16,008 nucleotides of DNA, taken from NCBI GenBank assembly GCA_002404395.1, contig DHJP01000167.1, forward strand, positions 7,836 through 23,843, given 5' to 3'. Origin of the DNA: Clostridiales bacterium UBA4717. GTDB taxonomy: Bacteria; Bacillota; Clostridia; Oscillospirales; CAG-272. Made by a program: the position numbers and the translations under genes. Under the pieces are notes generated by a model that saw only the letters and a list, made by a program, of their open reading frames with translations, ran no database searches and was not told where the DNA came from. Positions 1 through 5,733 of this stretch are shown here, in pieces. Position 1 is the first letter of the stretch, and each line of letters starts with the position of its first letter.

Positions 1-151
1 CCTTGATATTGGCAGCGGCGGTAAAGCGCCGCCGTTTTGCCTTTAGACCGGGCAAAAAAGTCAGAGTCATTGAGGCAAAAACGGCAAAAGATCGCTTCAC
101 AAATGTCGGGAACCTGAACGGCACCATTTTTGTAAGGGCTTGAAAGTACGG
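1..151. other. unassigned left-edge region downstream of the dacF-like gene
   Basis: No gene can be assigned here. A plus-strand frame is open from base 3 to a TGA at 141-143, and a minus-strand frame is open from an ATG at 125-127 to beyond base 1. Neither peptide is recognisable, and with only about 45 codons each both could be chance. A GC-rich hairpin at 16-34 followed by TTTT fits the terminator of a plus-strand gene lying off the window, which would argue against coding. Confidence 0.3.
16..38 (+). terminator. possible intrinsic terminator of an off-window plus-strand gene
   Basis: CGGCGG (16-21) pairs with CCGCCG (29-34) around a 7-base loop and is followed directly by TTTT. The stem is short and the T-run is brief. 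On the minus strand no T-run follows, so it does not serve the dacF-like gene. Confidence 0.3.
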
Positions 152-1450
152 TTATCTTTTTTTTCGGCGGCGTCGGTAATCAATGTAGCTCAGCATTAGA
201 TATGCGGAAAACAGGACGGCAAAGACAATAAGCAGTATACGTATCTGGCGGCTTTTTATCAGATTTTTCAGATAGTCGAGCGCGCGCAGAAAGGAACTTG
301 CGCTTACGTTGTTTACCGTGACTATCGGCACGGTTGAAATCGTCTCGCCCTTGTATATAATGTCGATCGAGCCGACCTGCTGTCCTTCGTGGATCGGTGC
401 AGTCAACGTGTCATTGTAATAGTGCGGTTCATATGTGATCTCCGTACTTATGTCAATATCAAGCGGCAAAAAATAATCGACCTTGTATTCGGGCGCGACC
501 GTAACGTAGTCAACGTTTTTCGCAAGCGCGACCGGAAGTTCGCGAAGAATACTGCCGGCGTCAAGCACGGTGACATACCCGAAGCTTCCCAAAGTTTCGG
601 AGATCAGCTCGCTCACGGCATAAAATGAGGAGTTGTCCCCGTTTTCGTCCTTTATACCGCCGAGAACCACGAAAATGTATGACAGCCCATCTTTTTCGGC
701 GGCGCTTACTGTGCAGAAGCCGCTGTTTGCCGTATATCCGGTGTTCATTCCGATTGCACGCGGATCGTAATATTTCAACTCGATATTCGTGGAGAGCAGA
801 TAGTTTCTGTTGTGTACCACACGCTTGCCGCTCTTATTTGTGGCGCTCATTACAAACCGTGTGATAGAAGCCGTTTCCTTGAAACCCGAAAGTTTGTATG
901 CATATACGGCGATTTTGGCGGTATCGCTTGCAGTGGTCTTCATTCCGTCGGCATCTATGCCGCACGGATTTTTATATACCGTATCGTCGGCGCCTATCGC
1001 TTTGGCTTTTTCGTTCATCAGCTTGCAAAATTCATCGGTCGAGCCGGCGATCTCATGCGCGAATACAAGCGCCGCATCGTTGGCGCCTCCGACGATAAGC
1101 GCGGTCAGCAGTTCTTTTACAGACAGTGTTTCGCCGGCGATCAGCCCGAGGCTTGTGCCGACCGTTTCTTTTACGGCGGCATCGCCTACCGTTATTGTTT
1201 CGTCAAGTCTGCCGTCAAAATGTTCAAGCGCAAGTATCGCGGTCATAAGCTTGACCGTTGCTCCCGGGGCGACGATCGTATTTTCGTTGCTTCCGTATAG
1301 TTCGATCATGCTGTCAACGCTGTATACCGACAAAGCCTTAAGTTTTGAGAGAGAGCCGATGTCCGGAAGCTTTGCGTCGGCAAAAGTGCTGACAGAAAAG
1401 GCGGCAAACAGAATTGCCGCCGCTGTAATCAGAGAAAGAATACGCTTCAT
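152..1450 (-). CDS. PBP5/DacF-type D-Ala-D-Ala carboxypeptidase homologue, probably catalytically inactive
   Basis: 432 aa from the ATG at 1450. A GGAG Shine-Dalgarno site 7 bases upstream selects this start, 13 bases after the ribF stop. Seen: signal peptide (1 to about 24), PBP5-like penicillin-binding domain (about 30-270), the beta-rich C-terminal domain of PBP5-type enzymes (about 300-385), one membrane helix (about 403-423) and a basic cytoplasmic tail RRRRKKR. Family members trim the terminal D-Ala of peptidoglycan pentapeptides outside the membrane using SxxK, SxN and KTG. Here the aligned positions read A64-T-V-K67, G122-A-N124 and N236-T-G238, so the nucleophilic Ser, the second Ser and the KTG Lys are all replaced, while flanking family segments (MNEKAK, NRNYLL, TGYT, AGF-like) are intact. 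I infer a structural, ligand-binding or regulatory role rather than hydrolysis. The reading frame is undamaged, so this is not a decaying gene. Last gene of the ireB-ribF operon. Confidence 0.88.
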   Translation of the reverse strand: MKRILSLITAAAILFAAFSVSTFADAKLPDIGSLSKLKALSVYSVDSMIELYGSNENTIVAPGATVKLMTAILALEHFDGRLDETITVGDAAVKETVGTSLGLIAGETLSVKELLTALIVGGANDAALVFAHEIAGSTDEFCKLMNEKAKAIGADDTVYKNPCGIDADGMKTTASDTAKIAVYAYKLSGFKETASITRFVMSATNKSGKRVVHNRNYLLSTNIELKYYDPRAIGMNTGYTANSGFCTVSAAEKDGLSYIFVVLGGIKDENGDNSSFYAVSELISETLGSFGYVTVLDAGSILRELPVALAKNVDYVTVAPEYKVDYFLPLDIDISTEITYEPHYYNDTLTAPIHEGQQVGSIDIIYKGETISTVPIVTVNNVSASSFLRALDYLKNLIKSRQIRILLIVFAVLFSAYLMLSYIDYRRRRKKR

Positions 1451-1463
1451 GCCTTTTCTCCGT

Positions 1464-2378
1464 TCATTTTTTAAAATATGTCTTGGTGTCTTCGATATCT
1501 GTGTTAATTTGTGCCTTAAGCCTATCGAGCGAGGAAAATTTGATCTCATCGCGCAATTTTTTATAAAACGAGACCTTTACCGGGCGTCCGTAAAGCCAGC
1601 CGTTAAACCCGATAATGTGAGTTTCGCAGTTGATCCTGCCGTCGTTGTCGACGGTAGGACGGTTTCCGACGTTGGCAACTCCGAGATATTCAGTGTGATC
1701 GACCGTTACTATGACGGCATATACGCCGCTTGACGGAATAACGTGACGCTCGGGAAAATCCTGATTTATGGTCGGCAATCCGATCGTTCTGCCGAGCTCC
1801 TTTCCGTGGACCACCGGGAAGGAGATGGAATACGGTCTGCCGAGCATCTCGCTTGCATACTCAACATCACCCGATTCTATCGCCTGTCTGATCAGGGATG
1901 AACTCACCGGATGGTTTCTTATGATAATCGGCGGAATTACCTCGGTATTTCCGTGCATAAGCGAAGTGAGCAGCTCCGGAGAACCGCTGCCGTTTTCTCC
2001 GAAACGGAAATTATATCCGCATACGGCAACATCGGCATGAAGTTTGGCTTTCAGCACTTCGCACACAAACGCTTCGGGTGAATAATGCCTGACGCTCTCA
2101 AAATCGGCGGCGTATATCCGTTTGATCCCGTGCGCTGCAAAAAGCTCGGCTTTGTCCTCGTTTTCGGTAATGAGCTTCGGACAGGTCCTGCCGAGCGAAA
2201 GGGCGGGATGTCTTATAAAAGTAAATACCGAAGGCACTTCGTTGCGGCTTTCGGCAAGTTCGACGACCCTTTTAAGCAGAGCGCAATGCCCGAGATGGAC
2301 ACCGTCAAAATTCCCGAGCGCGACCGCGGTGCGTTCGCACGGCAAAGTGTCGGCTTCGGATATATTGAAAATATCCAT
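1464..2378 (-). CDS. ribF: bifunctional riboflavin kinase / FMN adenylyltransferase
   Basis: 304 aa, the usual length. It phosphorylates riboflavin to FMN and adenylates FMN to FAD in the cytoplasm. The N-terminal nucleotidyltransferase domain shows LGNFDGVHLGH (about residues 21-31), YNFRFGENGSGSPELL and the VSSSLIR form of the ISSTxIR motif. The C-terminal flavokinase domain shows GKELGRTIGLPTIN (PTxN), GVANVGNRPT, ETHIIGF with the conserved Glu, and LYG. All expected catalytic elements appear present. The start is forced: reading upstream from this ATG gives CAT, TCG and then the TAA of ireB in the same frame. No clear Shine-Dalgarno site precedes it, so translation is probably coupled to ireB, which ends 6 bases upstream. 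The dacF-like gene follows after 13 bases. Confidence 0.95.
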   Translation of the reverse strand: MDIFNISEADTLPCERTAVALGNFDGVHLGHCALLKRVVELAESRNEVPSVFTFIRHPALSLGRTCPKLITENEDKAELFAAHGIKRIYAADFESVRHYSPEAFVCEVLKAKLHADVAVCGYNFRFGENGSGSPELLTSLMHGNTEVIPPIIIRNHPVSSSLIRQAIESGDVEYASEMLGRPYSISFPVVHGKELGRTIGLPTINQDFPERHVIPSSGVYAVIVTVDHTEYLGVANVGNRPTVDNDGRINCETHIIGFNGWLYGRPVKVSFYKKLRDEIKFSSLDRLKAQINTDIEDTKTYFKK

Positions 2379-2384
2379 ATGCGA

Positions 2385-2645
2385 TTATTTTGTCAGCCCC
2401 AGATAGTTTTTGAGCATCATATTTAACAGATCGTCGCGGTCAATGCGCCTGATAAGACTGCGTGCATTCTTGTGATTTGTAATGTAGGTCGGATCCTCCG
2501 AGAGGATATAGCCGACGATCTGATTGATCGGGTTGTAGCCCTTTTCGCTCAGCGCGTCGTATACCTGAAGCAGGATCTCCTTGATCTCGCTTTCACGGTC
2601 GTCGTGCAGCTTGAATGTGATGGTATCGCTTGACTGAATTGACAT
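2385..2645 (-). CDS. ireB: IreB-family regulatory phosphoprotein (UPF0297 / YrzL)
   Basis: 86 aa. The family signature is clear: FKLHDD, then [22 protein letters not shown], then [12 protein letters not shown]. In Enterococcus faecalis, IreB is a small cytoplasmic protein phosphorylated on N-terminal threonines by the PASTA kinase IreK, and it restrains cephalosporin resistance. Aligning the N-termini, the second E. faecalis site (T7) falls on T8 here and the first (T4) on S5, so a phosphoacceptor is available. The ATG at 2645 is chosen over one at 2657 because GGAGG at 2651-2655 sits 5 bases before it, while the upstream ATG has no Shine-Dalgarno site. First gene of an operon with ribF and the dacF-like gene. 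In many Firmicutes the gene sits with alaS and ruvX; those are absent here. Confidence 0.95.
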   Translation of the reverse strand: MSIQSSDTITFKLHDDRESEIKEILLQVYDALSEKGYNPINQIVGYILSEDPTYITNHKNARSLIRRIDRDDLLNMMLKNYLGLTK

Positions 2646-2650
2646 TGAAA

Positions 2651-2655
2651 CCTCC
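2651..2655 (-). promoter_or_regulatory. ribosome binding site of ireB
   Basis: GGAGG on the minus strand with 5 bases (TTTCA) to the ATG at 2645. It overlaps the codons after the alternative ATG at 2657, which shows that the downstream start is the real one. Confidence 0.8.
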
Positions 2656-2713
2656 ATGCCGACGCTATCGGCACCCTGACAATATGTAAGCTGTTCTGAT
2701 GTTATTATACATC

Positions 2714-2742
2714 CGTATAATGTATTTTTTCAATAAAGTCAA
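2714..2742 (-). promoter_or_regulatory. sigma-A-type promoter of ireB-ribF-dacF-like operon
   Basis: On the minus strand, -35 TTGACT (2742-2737), a 17-base spacer and -10 TATACG (2719-2714). The predicted transcript starts near 2707, giving a leader of about 60 bases. A second TATAAT at 2709-2704 is 27 bases from the -35 and less suitable. Confidence 0.6.
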
Positions 2743-2748
2743 CGATTT

Positions 2749-2765
2749 TGTAAGATAATTGTAAG
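2749..2765. promoter_or_regulatory. WalR/PhoP-like direct-repeat box upstream of the ireB promoter
   Basis: TGTAAG (2749-2754), 5 bases, TGTAAG (2760-2765) on the plus strand; the repeat extends to TTGTAAGAT with an 11-bp period. It lies 6 bp upstream of the ireB -35. Known WalR sites are TGTWAH-N5-TGTWAH; each half here differs only in the last base. On the coding strand the halves (CTTACA) match the PhoP half-site TTHAYA at 5 of 6, so the regulator is uncertain. Confidence 0.45.
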
Positions 2766-2775
2766 ATTGAAAATT

Positions 2776-4785
2776 TTATCTTGTCCTGCCGCGGCTGCCT
2801 TTTGAACGTGCCTGCTTTCCTTTGGCTGAGGCGTTTTTGTGCCCTCCGACTCTGTGGGAAGAGTTCGGATTATCCGAGCGTTTGCCTCGGGTATCCTTGG
2901 TTTTGGGTGAGCCTTTTGCATGGCTGTGCTGTCCTGAATTGCCGCGGGCGGCGCGAGTGGCGGACGGTGCCTGACCTTGCGGTCTTACGAGACACTCGGG
3001 CGAGTAGCCGATCAGGTCCCCGCGGCCGCATTTTTTCAGCGCGCGGCGTACGGTATCAGCGTTTTCGGGACGGGTAAACTGCAAAAGCGCGCGCTGCATC
3101 TTCTTTTCTTCATAATCCGAGGCGACATATATTTTTTTGCCCGAAAGCGGATCTGTTCCCGTGTAGAACATAACTGTTGAGGCGGTGCCGGGGGTCGGAT
3201 AAAAATCCTGCACCTGCTCGGGACGCATACCGAGCTTTTTCAGATAAAGCGCAAGCGAGACCGCATCGGAAAGACGGCTGCCCGGGTGGCTTGACATAAG
3301 ATAAGGCACGAGGTATTGCTCAAGCCCGAAGCTTTTGGTCAGTTCGAAAAAGCGTTTTCTGAAGCTTTCGTATACGGATATGTTCGGTTTGCCCATGCAG
3401 GCAAGAACGGGGTCCGAACAGTGCTCGGGCGCGACTTTGAGCTGACCGCTGACATGATGCTTTACGAGCCGCTTGAAAAACTCTTCGTTTTTGTCATACA
3501 TAACATAGTCGAATCTGACGCCCGAACGAATAAATACCTTTTTGACCTTCGGCAGCTTTTCAATTGTTTCGAGCAATTTAATATATTCGCTGTGATCGAC
3601 GACGAGATTCTTGCATGGAGTGGGCGCAAGACATTTGCGCGAAGCGCAGACGCCGGATTCAAGTTGCTTTTTGCAGGATGGGTAACGGAAATTCGCCGTA
3701 GGTCCTCCGATATCGTGAATATAGCCTTTGAAGTCGGGCATTTCGGTAATCTTTTTAGCTTCCTCCACTACCGATTCAATACTGCGCGAGCGCACCGTGC
3801 GTCCCTGATGATATGCGATCGCGCAGAAGTTGCAGGCGCCGAAGCAACCGCGGTTGTGCGTTATTGAAAACTTCACTTCATCTATCGCCGGGACGCCGCC
3901 CGCCGCGGCATATGACGGATGCCAATTTCGGGTGTATGGAAGTGCATATACGCGGTCAAGCTCCTCACGCTCAAGCGGAAACATAGGCGGATTGACGACG
4001 AGCTGCTTGTCGTCGTAGTATTCCACGATCGCCTTGCCGGAGACAGCGTCGGTGTTTTTGTACTGTACTCCGAAAGCGCGCGCGTATTCTTCTTTTGAAC
4101 TTTTTAGTACGTTGTAGTCAAATTCACCGGCGATCTCATAGTTTATTTTGTCGCCGCGCGGCGCAAGATAAACCGTGCCGCGCACATCGCGTATTTTTTT
4201 GACAGGTACGCCGCGGTCGAGCAGGGCGGCAATGCGCACAAGGATCTTTTCGCCCATTCCGTATGTGAGCAGATCGGCGCGGGAATCGACGAGGATGCTT
4301 CGCCGCACGCGATCGTCCCAATAATCGTAGTGTGCGCACCGACGCAAAGAGGCTTCGAGTCCGCCGAGAATTATCGGCACGTCTCCGAAAGCTTCACGGA
4401 TACGGTTGCAGTATACGATGACCGCGCGGTCGGGGCGCTTGCCCATCACGCCGCCGGCAGTATAATAATCATACGTGCGTTTTTTCTTGGCGACCGTATA
4501 GTGCGCAACCATCGAATCAATATTTCCCGATGTAACAAGAAAACCGAGACGCGGCTTAGGGTATTCCCTGAAAGCCTCGGCGCTTTTATAATCGGGTTGT
4601 GAGAGGATCGCCACGCGGAAGCCCTCGGCTTCAAGCACGCGCGAAATTATTGCCACTCCGAAGCTCGGGTGGTCTACATATGAGTCGCCGGTTACATATA
4701 CGAAGTCGGGCCTGTCCCAGCCGAGTTCTTCCATATCGGCGCGGCAGATCGGGAGAAAGCCTTGTTTTACGGGTGATTCGTTCAT
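2776..4785 (-). CDS. ygiQ: YgiQ-family radical SAM protein
   Basis: 669 aa. The N-terminal part (about 10-290) has the family block FLPxxRxDMEELGWDRPDFVYVTGDSY-like, starting at the usual place. The radical SAM core carries C314-x3-C318-x2-C321 for the 4Fe-4S cluster. A second cysteine group (C371, C380, C385, C391) is typical of YgiQ proteins and could hold an auxiliary cluster; that is inference. The substrate of this family is not known to me. The last 65 residues or so (about 604-669) are a low-complexity Lys/Arg/Gly/Ser tail, probably disordered and possibly nucleic-acid binding. Only a weak AAAGG precedes the ATG at 4785, 10 bases away, but the protein start agrees with relatives. It has its own strong promoter at 4829-4857 and no clear terminator before the ireB promoter. 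Confidence 0.93.
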   Translation of the reverse strand: MNESPVKQGFLPICRADMEELGWDRPDFVYVTGDSYVDHPSFGVAIISRVLEAEGFRVAILSQPDYKSAEAFREYPKPRLGFLVTSGNIDSMVAHYTVAKKKRTYDYYTAGGVMGKRPDRAVIVYCNRIREAFGDVPIILGGLEASLRRCAHYDYWDDRVRRSILVDSRADLLTYGMGEKILVRIAALLDRGVPVKKIRDVRGTVYLAPRGDKINYEIAGEFDYNVLKSSKEEYARAFGVQYKNTDAVSGKAIVEYYDDKQLVVNPPMFPLEREELDRVYALPYTRNWHPSYAAAGGVPAIDEVKFSITHNRGCFGACNFCAIAYHQGRTVRSRSIESVVEEAKKITEMPDFKGYIHDIGGPTANFRYPSCKKQLESGVCASRKCLAPTPCKNLVVDHSEYIKLLETIEKLPKVKKVFIRSGVRFDYVMYDKNEEFFKRLVKHHVSGQLKVAPEHCSDPVLACMGKPNISVYESFRKRFFELTKSFGLEQYLVPYLMSSHPGSRLSDAVSLALYLKKLGMRPEQVQDFYPTPGTASTVMFYTGTDPLSGKKIYVASDYEEKKMQRALLQFTRPENADTVRRALKKCGRGDLIGYSPECLVRPQGQAPSATRAARGNSGQHSHAKGSPKTKDTRGKRSDNPNSSHRVGGHKNASAKGKQARSKGSRGRTR

Positions 4786-4828
4786 TGTTTATATGCCTTT
4801 CCGCACAAATTGCACTTATATCACGGTA

Positions 4829-4857
4829 ATTATAACACGGCGTGCGGATAAGGTCAA
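4829..4857 (-). promoter_or_regulatory. strong sigma-A-type promoter of ygiQ
   Basis: Minus strand: -35 TTGACC (4857-4852), a 17-base spacer, -10 TATAAT (4834-4829). The predicted start is near 4822, with a leader of about 37 bases. The -35 lies 4 bases after the stop codon of the upstream lipoprotein gene, so ygiQ is independently transcribed. Confidence 0.75.
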
Positions 4858-4860
4858 TAG

Positions 4861-5370
4861 TTACCCTTCGACTTCGGAAAACAAAGCTTTGCGCAAATTC
4901 GGATCCTTTGAGGCAATAAAGCAGACAAAATGTTCGACAATGAAAATTTCGGAATCGGTCTGAGCTGAACGCTTCAGCGTAAGTGCGCGGCGCTCGCACA
5001 TTTTTTTCAGCGATTCGGCGTCGCTTGCGTTTACCGCCTTGAATACAGCGGCATCGCCTCCGTCCGGACGATTGCTGTACCAGATTACACCGTATTCGAT
5101 CAGCGAAAGCTCATCGGGGGCGGAATCCGAGCATCCGTACAGAGAAACAAAAGCGTCGGGGATCCTGTCGGAGTCTGCCATCGTGCGGTCTATAGTTATG
5201 ACGTTTCCGCCGTTTTCCCCGGCATAGCGGTCAAATACGTCGGTTATCTCCGAAACTGTTGGTCTGCCCGAGCATGAAGAAAGGATCAAAACCGAAAGAA
5301 CGAGCATTGCCGTAAGCCGAAACGCTGCCGCGCACGGGGCGGGATCCGAAATACATTTGGAAATTTTCAT
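4861..5370 (-). CDS. small lipoprotein, possibly DUF4358-like
   Basis: 169 aa from the ATG at 5370. GAGGT at 5376-5380, 5 bases upstream, selects it over an in-frame ATG at 5382 that lacks a Shine-Dalgarno site. The N-terminus is a lipoprotein signal: hydrophobic stretch LTAMLVLSVLILSSC with lipobox LSSC and the lipidated Cys at about residue 33. The n-region is unusually long. The mature part (about 135 aa) is soluble and acidic, with an EYGVIWYS segment followed by a VFK...DAESLKKMCERRALTLK helix. That order recalls DUF4358 lipoproteins of Clostridia, but I am not certain. Function unknown; probably tethered to the outer face of the membrane. It is divergent from the S-layer-like gene and shares its regulatory region. 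Confidence 0.75.
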   Translation of the reverse strand: MKISKCISDPAPCAAAFRLTAMLVLSVLILSSCSGRPTVSEITDVFDRYAGENGGNVITIDRTMADSDRIPDAFVSLYGCSDSAPDELSLIEYGVIWYSNRPDGGDAAVFKAVNASDAESLKKMCERRALTLKRSAQTDSEIFIVEHFVCFIASKDPNLRKALFSEVEG

Positions 5371-5375
5371 TGTTG

Positions 5376-5380
5376 ACCTC
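5376..5380 (-). promoter_or_regulatory. ribosome binding site of the lipoprotein gene
   Basis: GAGGT on the minus strand, 5 bases before the ATG at 5370. It immediately follows the alternative ATG at 5382, which has no ribosome binding site of its own. Confidence 0.7.
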
Positions 5381-5391
5381 ATGTTTGCTTC

Positions 5392-5419
5392 ATTATAATG
5401 TAATGCCGTTTTGTAATAA
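5392..5419 (-). promoter_or_regulatory. weak promoter candidate for the lipoprotein gene
   Basis: Minus strand -10 TATAAT (5397-5392) inside the palindrome CATTATAATG, with a poor -35 TTATTA (5419-5414) at 16 bases. Initiation near 5385 would give a leader of about 15 bases. Two TGTAAT hexamers (5399-5404 and 5412-5417) sit in the spacer region, 13 bp apart. Confidence 0.35.
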
Positions 5420-5459
5420 GTATTGCCGAAAATGTGTACGTCCATTCGTGTTGTCTTAA

Positions 5460-5476
5460 ATTACAAAAAGATTACA
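5460..5476. promoter_or_regulatory. WalR-like box 1
   Basis: ATTACA (5460-5465), 5 bases, ATTACA (5471-5476), within an 11-bp tandem repeat ATTACAAAAAG. The opposite strand reads TGTAAT-N5-TGTAAT, a full match to the published WalR (YycF) consensus TGTWAH-N5-TGTWAH. It ends 14 bp upstream of the -35 candidate at 5491. Confidence 0.5.
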
Positions 5477-5490
5477 AAAAGCAAAAACGG

Positions 5491-5519
5491 TTGTAAATTA
5501 TGGGAACATGTATTAAAAT
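5491..5519 (+). promoter_or_regulatory. promoter candidate of the S-layer-like gene
   Basis: -35 TTGTAA (5491-5496), 17-base spacer, -10 TAAAAT (5514-5519). Transcription from near 5526 would leave a leader of about 207 bases, and long leaders are common for surface-layer genes. A second start closer to the gene cannot be excluded. Confidence 0.45.
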
Positions 5520-5574
5520 GGTATCACAGCTTACGGAAAGATCAGGAAATGCAATATATTAAATGGTGTTTAAT

Positions 5575-5591
5575 ATTACATAAATATTACA
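5575..5591. promoter_or_regulatory. WalR-like box 2
   Basis: ATTACA (5575-5580), TAAAT, ATTACA (5586-5591): the same hexamer, spacing and orientation as box 1, 115 bp further downstream. If the promoter at 5491 is used this box lies in the transcript, so it may serve a second promoter or repression. Confidence 0.5.
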
Positions 5592-5648
5592 AAACCGGCA
5601 AATATATTGCAAAAATCCAAAGCTTGACGTAAGATATACACAGGTAAG

Positions 5649-5696
5649 ACCGCAACTTTCGTTATCCTCCAGTGAGTCGGAGGAGCGCAAGTCGGT
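5649..5696 (+). promoter_or_regulatory. imperfect hairpin in the S-layer-like gene leader
   Basis: Paired arms ACCG/CGGT and ACTT/AAGT (2-base bulge) enclose TCCTCC (5665-5670) paired with GGAGGA (5679-5684) around an 8-base loop. The GGAGGA arm resembles a Shine-Dalgarno site but is sequestered; the functional site AAAGGAG (5717-5723) lies 20 bases further on, 10 bases before the ATG. It may stabilise the mRNA or modulate ribosome loading. Confidence 0.4.
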
Positions 5697-5733
5697 ACTT
5701 CCGGAAAAAATTTTCAAAAGGAGAAAAAACGGT

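Larger units (their letters stand above)
5371..5733. other. 363-bp divergent regulatory region between the lipoprotein and S-layer-like genes
   Basis: AT-rich, no plausible gene. It contains the lipoprotein promoter candidate, two ATTACA-N5-ATTACA boxes, a promoter candidate for the plus-strand gene and a long imperfect leader hairpin just before its ribosome binding site. A -10-like TATACA at 5635-5640 and TTGACG at 5624-5629 are also present, but no pairing of them gives normal spacing. Confidence 0.7.

Noticed and set aside
1451..1549. 33-residue N-terminal extension of the dacF-like protein
   Set aside because: It would overlap ribF and put a hydrophilic basic stretch before a good signal peptide; the ATG at 1450 has a GGAG site.
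810..1733. 307-codon plus-strand frame opposite the dacF-like and ribF genes
   Set aside because: It overlaps two well-supported genes on the other strand and yields a Ser/Val/Ala-rich product typical of antisense translation.
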